From the NCBI RefSeq assembly GCF_046542825.1, contig NZ_JBKHAQ010000035.1, positions 1 to 25,518 of the forward strand: a stretch of DNA of 25,518 nucleotides. Direction: 5' to 3'. Shown in pieces: positions 13,370 through 22,211 of the stretch; position 1 is the stretch's first letter, and the number at the start of each line of letters is the position of its first letter. Origin of the DNA: Rhodosalinus sp046542825 (GTDB taxonomy: Bacteria; Pseudomonadota; Alphaproteobacteria; Rhodobacterales; Rhodobacteraceae). The notes beneath the pieces were generated by a model. It ran no database searches and was not told the origin of the DNA. It was given only the letters and a program-made list of their open reading frames with translations. Both the position numbers and the translations under genes were made by a program.

Positions 13370-16300
13370 CTACTGGAAACGCTCGCGAACGAAGCCGCAC
13401 GCGGTCCATCGCACCGAGACGGCGGGGTCGTGAATCACGCTGCGCCCCTCCGAGACGAGCGAAAGGTATTTCCGGTACTCCTCGGCATCGTTGAAGTGCT
13501 GGCGGCGGGCGACCTCGGCCTGCGCCTTGCGCCGGAAATCGGCGGTGTACTTGAAATGCGCAAAGAGCAGTTCCCGTTGCGCCAGCCTGACGTCCGCGAG
13601 AAAGTGCAGGCCGGCGGAGAGCCGCATCCAGGAATTGTAGCGCAGCAGCGCGATCTTCTGCGCCACGAAAAGGTCGGGCCGCGAGCCCGGGATCAGCCTG
13701 TGGCGCAGGGCGCTCGTCCAGGTGCCCATGTTGGAGAACGGTCCGCGGCCGGGCCAACCGGTCAGGAACGGCTCGCGCTCGCACCATCCCGCTTCGGCGA
13801 AGGGATCGCCGCTGCGGAAGTCCGCGTCTTCCAGGCGTCCCTCGGGATAGAGATCCAGCATGAAGACGCGCACCGCATCGGCCCCGGCGAAGGCCTCGCC
13901 CCGCAGGAGGTCGGGCAGCGAACCGCGCGCGTCCGGACGCCAGACCAGGAATTCGTCGGCATCCGCGACCACGGTCCAGCGCCCGTAGCGGAAATTCGAC
14001 AAAAGCGCCTGCTGCCAGGCCACGCCGTAATGCGACTTTCTGTAGTCGGTATCCACCGAGAACAGGGCGACATCCTCCTGCTCGAGCAGATATTCCAGCG
14101 TGCCGTCGTCCGACAGATTGTCCGCGATCAGGAAAGCACCGACGCCAAGCCGGCGGTAATGCTCCAGGAAATGCGGCAGCATGAACATCTCGTTGCGCAT
14201 GCAGGCCACCACCGCAACCTCGGCCTCTCGCGCCGCGTCGAGCCGGTCGAGCGGGCCGACATGCTCGAGCGCGTTACTCTGGTAGCCCAGCCGCACGGGG
14301 CTGAAGCTGGGCCAGACCTTCTTCGGCTTCAGCTCGTCGCGGTCCAGGCGATCGAGCGCCTCGGCCTGGCCCTGATGGGTGTCGAGGTGCACCAGTTTCA
14401 CGGGGGCTGCACGACTGGCGTGGAAGCCGTTGACCCACAGCGAGACGGGCACTGCCCCCGGATGCGTCCTGCGAAGGATCGAGATGCGATAGTCTTCCTC
14501 CGCCGGCTTGATGCCGCGCAGGGCCAAAAGGTCGCCAAGCAGCTTGTCCTCCATGAAGGACACCTGCAGCAGGTGCCGGCCCTCGGGGCTTTCCGCGGCC
14601 TCCAGCGCGGCGTCCATCGCCGCCCGGCTCAGCGCATAGCCAGACCCTCCGTCGCAATAGGTCGAAGGCTCGGGCGACTTGTCGAGCTCGGTGCGGCCGC
14701 GCTCGGACCGTGCCTTCAGACAATGCCACGCGCGGTCCAACTGTCCCGGGCGGCGGGTCAGGATACGCCCGTAGTAATCGTACTTGCGGTAGCTCAGGCT
14801 TTCGAAGAACTCCGCCGGGTCGAGGAAACAGTCGTCGTCGATCTTCAGCAGGTGTCCGAAGGACGTGTTGTCCCGCACCCAGCGGATCGTGGCCAGCGTC
14901 TTTTGCGGCAGCCCCTCGTAGTCGTCCGGCGCGTCGAGATGCACGACATCGCCCTCGATCCGCCCGTCGCCGTCGCCCACCACCACCACATGGGGCACCC
15001 CCATCCGGCGCAGGCGCGCCAGCCATCCCGCGCGCATCGCGGCGACCCGGGTGTCGAGATTCGGCACACAGGAAAACACGCAGACCAGCGTGTCGTAGAG
15101 GGGCGAGGCGCCCTCCCAGTGCGCCGACAGGGGGGCATCGCGCCGGTCGGGCAACCGACCGACCGCGCAGGGAAAGAGCCCAAGCGCGCGATCCACGCCG
15201 GTGTTGCGGGTCGCCAGCGATGCCTCACGCAGCGCATGCAGGCCGGTGAGCACGGCAGCCGACCATGGCAGCTGACGAAGGTCATCGGGCGGCAGCGTTT
15301 CACGAATTGTGGCAGCACAGTCGGCCATCCGTCCCGCGGCCTCGGCTGCGCCCGCGCGCGCGAAGCCGGCCGCCATCGACAGGGCCACGCCGAGCCCAAG
15401 GAACTGGCTGCCCCGCCCGCCCAGAAGCGCGAGATCGGCAGCCAGTGACCCGAGTTCGGCGTCGTCCGGGGGAAATCCGCCCGCCGCAACACGCGCCAGC
15501 AAGGCCTGGGCTCGGCGTGCCGTGTCCTTCTGCAAGACGTAGTGGGGCGCGCGCGGCACCGTCTCGTATCGCTCGGGCAGGGCACGGGCCGCAGTCGCTG
15601 CAAGCGCTGGAGACGCCTCCGCACTGCCGGGAAAACTCATGTAGCGCAGCGCGCCTTCGCCTGCGCACAGGCCCTCCTGCCGCAGCATGTCAGGATCGGG
15701 CGGCGCACCGCCGGTATCGAGCCCCGCGGGACCCATCAGCTCCCGCCGCACCCATTCAGCCTGCGGGTTGCCTGCCCGTTCGAAGAGGCGCAGCGCCTCG
15801 TGCACCGGTGTTCCCTGGCCCTCCGCACGGGCCGTCAGGTCGGCGAAGGCATCGCGTCGCGCGACGAGCTCCGGCGGCAGGACAAGGTGGCCGGCCTGCT
15901 CTCGCTCCGCCACGCGGTCCCAGAACTCGCGCGACAGGCCATAGCTCTGCAGTGCAAACTCCGGCAGCATCTCGGACAGGGAACCTGCCAGCCGCTCCCG
16001 GTGCTCCAGCAGGGCGACGGCGGTCCTTATCAGGCTGCTGCAGGGCGTGCGCGCCCAGTAGTCGCCTGCCCGCTTCCGCACGAAGTCCATGTAGGCATGG
16101 AGGATGTCCTCGCGGTCGCGCTCCTCGATCTCCGGCGCGCGGAGCGCCTCCTCGACCACCCAGGCGAACGTGGGAGTGACCACCCAGCCCGGACCCGGTG
16201 GCACGAGGCGCCAGAGCACCGCCCGCAACTCTGCAATCCGTCCCTGCAGGAAAAGAAAAGGGAGCATGGCGGAGTCGCGCCTGTCGTCTCCCACCGGCGT

Positions 16301-17488
16301 CAGGCTTTCCAGCGCGTGCGAGGGCGTGAGCGCAAAGAGCGATCGCATCCGGCCCGCGGCGCAGAAACTCTCCGAGAGCGACAGCACCAACTGCGGCCAT
16401 GCACCATCGGGAAGCTCCGTTTCCCGCAGCAAGGCCACCGCATCGGCCTCGGGGTCGGCGCGCAGGCGTGTGGTGATACGGGTCAGGGCCTCCGAGGCCG
16501 CGTCAAGGTCGGGATCGCGCGGGGTCGGCACCGCATGCGGTGGCGGCGCCCCACCGTCCGCCGCGTCTGCGAACAGGAAGGCCTCGAGCCTGTAAAACAC
16601 CGCCGCCTCGCCCAGAGCGGCGCGCGCGGCCGGCGAAAGATTCGGCAGCAGCCCGGCGAAGCGCACATGCTCGATCACCTGCATCGCCGCGAAGGCATCG
16701 GCATGCAGATCGGATTGCCGAAGGATCGCCTCGATCCGATCTGCGCAGGCCGCGCGGGTCAGTTGTAGCGCGGGGACCGGTCCCGCGCAGGTTTCCAGCT
16801 GCACCTCGATGGGCGCGTCCGGTGCCACACCGGCCCATGCACGCCCGGGCAGCACCAGGCGCAGATCGACCTCGCGCATGCGTGCGCCCCCGCGCGAAAC
16901 GACATGCGGCCGCGGCCTTGCGATCACCTCGGGGGCCGTGTCCAGCCCGCTGATCCTGACGCGCGGCGCCGTCGCGCCTTCGGGCAGCACGACCCAGCCC
17001 CGCACCTCGAGCCGGTCGGTCAGAACCAGCGTTTCGGGCACGGTCTGGTGCGCCGCGACGATGTCCATCCCCGCGGCCGAGATGCCGCCCTGAAAGTCGA
17101 CATAGCCGATCCGCTCGAGGTTCGGGAATCTCCGGCTCCGCAGCACCGATTTTCCAAAAGCGAACACCTCGTGTCCGTCGAGCGCGACGGAGACCTCGGG
17201 CGGCGCGAACCTTATCTCGACCTGCACCCCCTCGCGGCCAAGCCCGACCTTGCGCCGGATCTCGCGCGCCCACCCGTCCGGCCGCGCGTCGCGGCGGTTG
17301 CAGACCGCCAGCCCTTCGTCGGCACGCAGGGACAGGTGGAACAGGATTTGCTCACGTTCGACGTCGTAGAACGAGATGTTGGCGTAGGGCTCGCCGGAGA
17401 AATCGGCCCGATAGAGAAACCGCGCGCTGTCGCGGGGCTGAAAGGCCAACATCGCGCGCGTCCCCTTCGCGTCACCCACCGTCCGCAT
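13370..17488 (-). CDS. Multidomain glycosyltransferase: galectin-like + GT31-like + GT2/GT92-like
   Basis: The product has 1372 residues from the ATG at 17488. An ATG at 17452 (MLAFQPRD) has a better ribosome binding site (GAAGGGG) and may be the true start. Residues about 14-145 resemble a galectin domain: H51-x-S53-x-R55, V62-x-N64 and W73-x-x-E76-x-R78 match the galectin sugar-binding signature (with S replacing N), followed by VQVEIRFAPPEVSVALDG and a closing strand near 127-137. Residues about 150-235 form a second beta-rich segment. Residues about 250-780 are mostly helical and unrecognised. Residues about 797-1000 are GT31-like: KIDDDCF (882-888), YCDGGSGYALS (944-954) and MEDKLLGD (979-986). 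Residues about 1090-1330 are GT2/GT92-like: ACMRNE (1095-1100), DNLSDDGT (1123-1130) and DADEF (1176-1180). No membrane helix is seen. It lies 23 nt downstream of a two-domain GT2 gene and is probably co-transcribed with it. Confidence 0.85.
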   Translation of the reverse strand: MRTVGDAKGTRAMLAFQPRDSARFLYRADFSGEPYANISFYDVEREQILFHLSLRADEGLAVCNRRDARPDGWAREIRRKVGLGREGVQVEIRFAPPEVSVALDGHEVFAFGKSVLRSRRFPNLERIGYVDFQGGISAAGMDIVAAHQTVPETLVLTDRLEVRGWVVLPEGATAPRVRISGLDTAPEVIARPRPHVVSRGGARMREVDLRLVLPGRAWAGVAPDAPIEVQLETCAGPVPALQLTRAACADRIEAILRQSDLHADAFAAMQVIEHVRFAGLLPNLSPAARAALGEAAVFYRLEAFLFADAADGGAPPPHAVPTPRDPDLDAASEALTRITTRLRADPEADAVALLRETELPDGAWPQLVLSLSESFCAAGRMRSLFALTPSHALESLTPVGDDRRDSAMLPFLFLQGRIAELRAVLWRLVPPGPGWVVTPTFAWVVEEALRAPEIEERDREDILHAYMDFVRKRAGDYWARTPCSSLIRTAVALLEHRERLAGSLSEMLPEFALQSYGLSREFWDRVAEREQAGHLVLPPELVARRDAFADLTARAEGQGTPVHEALRLFERAGNPQAEWVRRELMGPAGLDTGGAPPDPDMLRQEGLCAGEGALRYMSFPGSAEASPALAATAARALPERYETVPRAPHYVLQKDTARRAQALLARVAAGGFPPDDAELGSLAADLALLGGRGSQFLGLGVALSMAAGFARAGAAEAAGRMADCAATIRETLPPDDLRQLPWSAAVLTGLHALREASLATRNTGVDRALGLFPCAVGRLPDRRDAPLSAHWEGASPLYDTLVCVFSCVPNLDTRVAAMRAGWLARLRRMGVPHVVVVGDGDGRIEGDVVHLDAPDDYEGLPQKTLATIRWVRDNTSFGHLLKIDDDCFLDPAEFFESLSYRKYDYYGRILTRRPGQLDRAWHCLKARSERGRTELDKSPEPSTYCDGGSGYALSRAAMDAALEAAESPEGRHLLQVSFMEDKLLGDLLALRGIKPAEEDYRISILRRTHPGAVPVSLWVNGFHASRAAPVKLVHLDTHQGQAEALDRLDRDELKPKKVWPSFSPVRLGYQSNALEHVGPLDRLDAAREAEVAVVACMRNEMFMLPHFLEHYRRLGVGAFLIADNLSDDGTLEYLLEQEDVALFSVDTDYRKSHYGVAWQQALLSNFRYGRWTVVADADEFLVWRPDARGSLPDLLRGEAFAGADAVRVFMLDLYPEGRLEDADFRSGDPFAEAGWCEREPFLTGWPGRGPFSNMGTWTSALRHRLIPGSRPDLFVAQKIALLRYNSWMRLSAGLHFLADVRLAQRELLFAHFKYTADFRRKAQAEVARRQHFNDAEEYRKYLSLVSEGRSVIHDPAVSVRWTACGFVRERFQ

Positions 17489-17511
17489 CGCTTATGCGCA
17501 GTGCGACCAGG

Positions 17512-19419
17512 CTATGCAACCGCCCCCGGGCCCGGGCCGCCACCCGTGCCGCCGACGAGGCGGCGCACCGTCGTTCCGATGAAAGGATCGGTCGCGCCGC
17601 CTTCGCGCGCGATGCCGGCGCGCCGGGCATGCAGGGCGGCCATCGCCGCGAAGCGCCAGCGCGCCGCGCTAGAGGGCCACGCAGCGAAATTCAGCCGTTC
17701 CCAGACCGCGCGCGCCCAGAGCCTGCGGCGCCAGCCCGGCGGCAGCCGATCCACCTCATCCGCGGACAGCGACGCTTCGAGCGCGCCCAACGCGGCGGCC
17801 AGTTCGCCAGCCGGTGCCGGGCTGCGCCACAGCCGCCGCGCCTCTGCCGCCTCTGACTGTTCGGCACCCGGACAGGCCATGTAGACGGCGCGCTTCGCCC
17901 GGAGCGCGGCGCGCAGCGTCACCTGCCATTCGGGCAGCATCCCGGACCCGAAGCGGATGCCATGAGTCTGCAGGAAAGCCCGGCGAAACAGCTTTCCCGT
18001 CGGATGGCCATGCAACAGCGGAGCCTCGCTGGCGGAAAAGCTCACGATGCCGCCGGCGCGCGTCGTGGGCGAAATGCCTTCGGTATCGTGAAACCCGCTG
18101 TGAAGGTGGCCTTCGCCCAGGCCCACGCGGAAGGCCGAGTGCAGAAAGTCGGCCTCGGCCCGCAAGAGCGCCTCGACCCGGTCGAAGAGCACGAAGGGAA
18201 GCAGCACATCGCCCGCATCCACGAAGGCCATTATTTCGCCCTTCGCGGCGTCGAGTCCCGCGTTGCGCGCGCTGCCGGCGCCCTGTCCGGCCTGCACGAG
18301 GACCCGCGCCTGCGGCAGTCCCCCAAGGTGTGGCCCGACACGCTCTGCCATCGCCGGTTCGTCCACCACGACGAGAAGCTCGGCATCGACAAGGTCCAGC
18401 GGCGCGAAGGCCCGCAGGGTCACGGCAAGCTGGGCAACGTTCCCGTCGCTCGGGATGACGACGCTGAGCGGCGTCCGCCCCTGCAGGACAAGGCCCCAGC
18501 CACTCCCGACCCCGCTGTCCCAGTCCGGAGCGTATGACAGCCCCTGTTCTGCCAGCCAGTCCTTGCACGCCGCCGCGAAGCGCTGCCGGCGCTCCGGGGA
18601 CAGCGCGGCGGTGGACCGTTCGAAAAGCAGCCGCGTCGCGATGCGGGAGAAGCCTTCGGCCGCGCCGGTCTTGTCTGCGCCCTGCATGATGCCGCGCAAT
18701 CTTTCCAGCACCGCGAACTGGTCGAAGACCCTGTCCGAGTCCGATGCGGTGATCTGGCCTGGCCGCCCGCGCGTCTGCAGATAGAGCGGCTCGGGCAGGT
18801 GCAGGAGGACCTCGGCCCGGCGCGCAGCCTGCCAATAGAATGCGTGATCCTCGAACCAGGTGCCTTCGTCGAAGCGCAGCCCCTCGATCAGGCTTCGCCG
18901 GTAGAGCTTGTTCCATGCGGAAGGGAAGTGGCGCACCACCTCGCGCCAGTCCGAAAGCGGATGCAGCCGCGCCTGCGCCCCTGGCATCGGATCCGGGGCA
19001 CCGTGGATTGCCGAATGGTCCTGCGTCCCGCCGTCCGGAAAGCAATAGCGCAAGGCGGTCGCCACCCAGGGCGCGCCGCTTTCTTCAAGCGCCGCGTGCA
19101 TGCGTTCCAGCCATTCCGGCGCGACCCGGTCGTCGCTGTCGAGAAACGCCACGAAAGCGCCCTGCGCGACGTCGAGGCCCGCATTGCGGGCGCCCGAAAG
19201 CCCGCGATTTTCCTGCAGGACGAAGCGGAACCGCGGATCGTCCCCCGCCGCGGCGCGTGCCCGCGCAAGACTGTCGTCGGTCGAGCCGTCGTCGACGACG
19301 ATCGCCTCGAAATCCTGGAAGGTCTGGCCGCGAAGGCTTGCCAGGCACGCCGCGACATGATTTTCGACGTTGTGCACGGGCACAATCACGGAAATGAGGG
19401 GTGTGCGGTCCGGTTCCAT
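17512..19419 (-). CDS. Two-domain GT2 glycosyltransferase
   Basis: The product has 635 residues. The ATG at 19419 (MEPDRTPLISVIVPVHN) fits the family start; an in-frame TTG at 19524 would add 35 residues of low similarity. The first GT-A domain (about 5-240) has ISVIVPVHN, VVDDGSTDDS (41-50) and the metal-binding DSDD (94-97), then WNKLYRR (169-175) and FEDHAFYW (189-196). The second domain (about 316-560) has VVIPSD (320-325), GSARNAGLDAAKGE (382-395) and FVDAGD (399-404), so its DxD motif is altered and it may be a degenerate or regulatory copy. The C-terminal tail (about 600-635) is basic and Gly-rich. It probably adds one or two sugars during capsule assembly. It precedes the galectin-containing gene on the same strand and is divergent from the two sulfotransferases. 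Confidence 0.86.
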   Translation of the reverse strand: MEPDRTPLISVIVPVHNVENHVAACLASLRGQTFQDFEAIVVDDGSTDDSLARARAAAGDDPRFRFVLQENRGLSGARNAGLDVAQGAFVAFLDSDDRVAPEWLERMHAALEESGAPWVATALRYCFPDGGTQDHSAIHGAPDPMPGAQARLHPLSDWREVVRHFPSAWNKLYRRSLIEGLRFDEGTWFEDHAFYWQAARRAEVLLHLPEPLYLQTRGRPGQITASDSDRVFDQFAVLERLRGIMQGADKTGAAEGFSRIATRLLFERSTAALSPERRQRFAAACKDWLAEQGLSYAPDWDSGVGSGWGLVLQGRTPLSVVIPSDGNVAQLAVTLRAFAPLDLVDAELLVVVDEPAMAERVGPHLGGLPQARVLVQAGQGAGSARNAGLDAAKGEIMAFVDAGDVLLPFVLFDRVEALLRAEADFLHSAFRVGLGEGHLHSGFHDTEGISPTTRAGGIVSFSASEAPLLHGHPTGKLFRRAFLQTHGIRFGSGMLPEWQVTLRAALRAKRAVYMACPGAEQSEAAEARRLWRSPAPAGELAAALGALEASLSADEVDRLPPGWRRRLWARAVWERLNFAAWPSSAARWRFAAMAALHARRAGIAREGGATDPFIGTTVRRLVGGTGGGPGPGAVA

Positions 19420-19486
19420 GCGGCAGAGTTTCGGACAGCGCGCCGGCGGGTGGAAGCGGAATTCGTCGCGCCGTCGAGGCGCCGTC

Positions 19487-19515
19487 TTGAGTGGCGTTGC
19501 GCTGGCCGCTAAACA
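19487..19515 (+). promoter_or_regulatory. Promoter of the two-sulfotransferase operon
   Basis: TTGAGT (19487-19492) is followed after 17 bp by TAAACA (19510-19515). The -35 is good (4/6) and the -10 is partial. The predicted start is about 35 nt before the ATG at 19555. The site lies in the divergent region shared with the two-domain GT2 gene. Confidence 0.35.
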
Positions 19516-19554
19516 CAGTCGCAAGGCGCGGTGCCGCGCGGAACCGGAGATCGC

Positions 19555-20262
19555 ATGCCTGACGACGCCCCTGCCCTCGACGCGCCGCGCGACGGCTATG
19601 TCTTCATCGCGACTTACGGCCGCTCAGGCTCTACCTTGCTTCAGTTCGTCCTCAACAGCATTCCAGGCTACTGCATCCGCGGCGAGAACGCCAATGCCCT
19701 CTTCGGCATCGCGCAGGCCTGGGCGGCGGTCGAGTCGGCGGAGCCGATGCGCGGCGCGCGCACTGTCGGCGAGGCGACGGGGCCCGATCATCCCTGGTTC
19801 GGCGCCGAACTGGCCGATCCCGACCGCCTCGGCCGCGGGCTGGCCGAGGTCTTCGTGCGCGAGACGCTGAACCTGCCCGAGGGCACGCGGGTGGGCGGCT
19901 TCAAGGAGATCCGCTTTCACCTCGCCGGCGGCGAGGTGGAGAGCTACCTCGATTTCATCACGCGGTTCTTCCCCAATCCGCGCTTCGTCTTCAACACGCG
20001 GTCGCACGAGGCGACGGCCCGGTCGGGGTGGTGGGCCCGGATGGATCCCGCCTCCGTCAAGGCCGAACTCAGGGCAGCCGAGCGCGTCTTTGCCCGCATG
20101 CAAAAGCACCTTGGGAACAGGGCGATCGCACTGCGCTACGACGACTACGCGCAGGACCCAGAGGCGCTCCGCCCGCTTTTCGACTTTCTCGGCGAACCGT
20201 TCGAGGCCGCGCAGGTCGCAGCGCTCACGGCACGCCGGCTCAGCCACACCGGCATCGCGTAA
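19555..20262 (+). CDS. Sulfotransferase-like protein (YGRSGSTLL type)
   Basis: The product has 235 residues. The ATG at 19555 follows GGAGA with 5-6-nt spacing; an in-frame GTG at 19531 lies upstream. The phosphosulfate-binding loop is ATYGRSGSTLLQ (19-30). The 3'-phosphate-binding region is RFVFNTRSHEATARSGWW (143-160), with R149 and S157. The fold follows the sulfotransferase family found in bacterial capsule loci, about 230-300 residues, and this one is on the short side. No signal peptide is visible. It is followed 24 nt later by a second, unrelated sulfotransferase. The predicted role is transfer of sulfate from PAPS to a capsular sugar; the acceptor cannot be told from the sequence. Confidence 0.82.
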   Translation: MPDDAPALDAPRDGYVFIATYGRSGSTLLQFVLNSIPGYCIRGENANALFGIAQAWAAVESAEPMRGARTVGEATGPDHPWFGAELADPDRLGRGLAEVFVRETLNLPEGTRVGGFKEIRFHLAGGEVESYLDFITRFFPNPRFVFNTRSHEATARSGWWARMDPASVKAELRAAERVFARMQKHLGNRAIALRYDDYAQDPEALRPLFDFLGEPFEAAQVAALTARRLSHTGIA

Positions 20263-20286
20263 GTCCCACGAAAGGAGAAAGGACAG

Positions 20287-20943
20287 ATGCTCATCGGCGT
20301 TGAGAAGCGGTTCGTTTTCGTCGCGAACACAAAAAGCGCCTCTACCACGATCGAGCACGCGATGATGGAACACGCCGAAATCCACCGCGCAGGCAGCCCA
20401 AAGCGCAAGCACATCCCGTTGGTGGAGATCTACAGGGCCTACGATTCTCTGTTCGGCCAGCCGGAGCACCGCCCCGAGACCTACTTCGCCTTCGGCGTCA
20501 TGCGGGAACCGGTAGATTGGATCCTGTCGTGGTATCGTTATCGCAAGGGGAATGACGTTCAAGCCCCTCTGTCCGAGGACATGACCTTTGCGCGTTTCTG
20601 GGAGCGCAACGACTGGAACATCACGCGTCCGGATGGCCGGCGCCACCTGCAGCGACAGATATTCTGCGATTCCGGCGACCGGGTGCTCGCCGACGTCATC
20701 ATACCCTATCACGATCTCGAGGCCGGCTTCGCCCGGATCTGCAATGCGCTCGGCCTGCCCGACCGGCTGCAGCGCAAGAACGTCAGCCGCATCCGGGAGA
20801 TCGCGGAGCCCATTCCGCCCTCGCTGCAGGCGGAGATGCGCGCGTTCTACGCGCCCGATTACGAACTCTTCGACAGCCTGCCGTCATTGAACGCGGATGG
20901 CTTCGAAAAGCTGCGGGAGCGGGCCACCCAGGCTGCGCGCTGA
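20287..20943 (+). CDS. Sulfotransferase family 2-like protein
   Basis: The product has 218 residues. The ATG follows AAAGGAGAAAGGACAG. The nucleotide loop is FVANTKSASTTIEHAM (11-26), typical of the carbohydrate (heparan/chondroitin-like) sulfotransferase family rather than the GRSGST type of the gene just upstream. The second motif is FAFGVMREPVDWILSW (67-82), with R73 and S81. The two adjacent sulfotransferases therefore differ in lineage and probably act on different positions or sugars (inference). The C-terminal half has a conserved-looking segment LPDRLQRKNVSRIRE. No membrane helix is seen. A 260-bp gap with a palindromic hairpin follows. Confidence 0.82.
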   Translation: MLIGVEKRFVFVANTKSASTTIEHAMMEHAEIHRAGSPKRKHIPLVEIYRAYDSLFGQPEHRPETYFAFGVMREPVDWILSWYRYRKGNDVQAPLSEDMTFARFWERNDWNITRPDGRRHLQRQIFCDSGDRVLADVIIPYHDLEAGFARICNALGLPDRLQRKNVSRIREIAEPIPPSLQAEMRAFYAPDYELFDSLPSLNADGFEKLRERATQAAR

Positions 20944-21100
20944 CCGTCGCGCCGCGACCGCGTTCCCAGTGCGGTTCGAGCCCCAGCGGTCGACCGTTCC
21001 GCTCCATGACCACGAGAACGTCAGCACGTCGATCGGGCTGACGCGATCCTTCCGGGGCAGTGCCATGGAGGCGCGCGATGGTGGGTCGCGCAGGCATCAC

Positions 21101-21127
21101 CGGGTCCCGGCCTTGACGCGGGACCCG
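21101..21127. repeat. REP-like palindromic hairpin
   Basis: CGGGTCCCG (21101-21109) and CGGGACCCG (21119-21127) form a perfect 9-bp stem around the loop GCCTTGACG. It lies in the 260-bp gap between the sulfotransferase and the GT2 gene. The sequence resembles dispersed palindromic units frequent between alphaproteobacterial genes, but only one copy is in this window. It could also act as a transcription terminator for the two-sulfotransferase operon, although no T-tract follows. Confidence 0.5.
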
Positions 21128-21203
21128 AGAATGCGGCGGACCGGCCATTTGACTTCATCGGCGTTTTCGGGCCTTAGACCGTCCAGGCAACCCGGAGAGC
21201 GCG

Positions 21204-22202
21204 ATGCAGGACACCGTCGGCGAAGGGATGGGCCGGCGTGACCGTCGGCTGGTGGCCATCGTCGTCACCTGCAACCGGCTCGAGCAACTCCGGCTGACGG
21301 TGGCCCGCCTTCTGGACGCGTCGCCCGACACGCTCGCCTGCGTGCTTGTCGTCGACAACGCCAGCACGGACGGCACGGCGGACTGGCTTGCAGAACAGAA
21401 CGACCCGCGCCTCTCGGTTCTGCGGCACGCGCGCAACCTTGGCGGTGCCGGCGGCTTCGAGACCGGGATGCGCCACGCGATGCAGCATCTCGATCCCGAC
21501 TGGCTGATGCTGACTGACGATGACGGGCGCCCGGACCCCGGCGCCCTGGCCGCGTTCCATTCGGCCCGGCCGGAGCAGTGGGATGCGATTGCCGCGGCGG
21601 TCTACTATCCGGACGGAGCGATCTGCGAGATGAATCGTCCGTCGATCAACCCGTTCTGGCACGGGCGGACCTTTCTGCGGTCGCTTCTGCGCGGGCGCGA
21701 CGGCTTTCACATCGGGCCCGACAGCTACGCGGGCGCCCCGCGTCTGGTGGACGTCACGAGCTTCGTGGGATTCTTCGTGTCGCGCGGGGTGCTGGAGCGG
21801 GCGGGCTATCCCGACGGCACGCTCTTTATCTATGGCGAGGACGGGCTCTACACGCTCGGGATCAGCGCGGCGGGCGGGCGCATTGCCTTCCATCCGGAGA
21901 TCCGGTTCGAGCATGACTGCACCACCTTCGCGGCGGAACCGGGCCGCTTCGTCCCTGCGTGGAAGAGCTACTATTACCACAGGAACCTGCTGTTCCTGTA
22001 CCGTCGCGCCGCGGGCGCGCTTTTCTGGCCAGCGCTGCTGCTCGTGCTTCCGAAGTGGCTTCTGAAGGTGCGGCGGCAGCGCGGGGCGCGGCTTGCCTAT
22101 CTTCGTCTTCTGAGCCTTGCGGTGGCACACGGGCTGACAGGCAGGACGGACATGCCGCATGATGCGCTGCTGGCGCGGGTAGGGCCGCCGCCGACGCCCT
22201 GA
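21204..22202 (+). CDS. GT2-family glycosyltransferase (GlfT2/rhamnosyltransferase-like)
   Basis: The product has 332 residues. The ATG follows CCCGGAGAG. The N-terminal GT-A domain has VAIVVTCNR, VVDNASTDGT (49-58), the family-typical RNLGGAGGFETGM (77-89) and TDDDGRPD (104-111) with the metal-binding aspartates. Further on, IYGEDGLYTLGISAAGG and EHDCTT supply the region that contains the catalytic base in galactofuranosyltransferase GlfT2 and rhamnosyltransferases. The C-terminus (about 260-300) has a hydrophobic segment LFWPALLLVLPKWLLK that may touch the membrane. The likely donor is a furanose or deoxysugar nucleotide. The gene converges on kpsM with a 9-bp gap. Confidence 0.86.
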   Translation: MQDTVGEGMGRRDRRLVAIVVTCNRLEQLRLTVARLLDASPDTLACVLVVDNASTDGTADWLAEQNDPRLSVLRHARNLGGAGGFETGMRHAMQHLDPDWLMLTDDDGRPDPGALAAFHSARPEQWDAIAAAVYYPDGAICEMNRPSINPFWHGRTFLRSLLRGRDGFHIGPDSYAGAPRLVDVTSFVGFFVSRGVLERAGYPDGTLFIYGEDGLYTLGISAAGGRIAFHPEIRFEHDCTTFAAEPGRFVPAWKSYYYHRNLLFLYRRAAGALFWPALLLVLPKWLLKVRRQRGARLAYLRLLSLAVAHGLTGRTDMPHDALLARVGPPPTP

Positions 22203-22211
22203 TCTGCCCGT

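Noticed and set aside
13352..15448. Long open frame on the plus strand opposite the tri-domain glycosyltransferase
   Set aside because: Arg/His/Gln-rich shadow without any domain, while the minus-strand frame carries coherent catalytic motifs.
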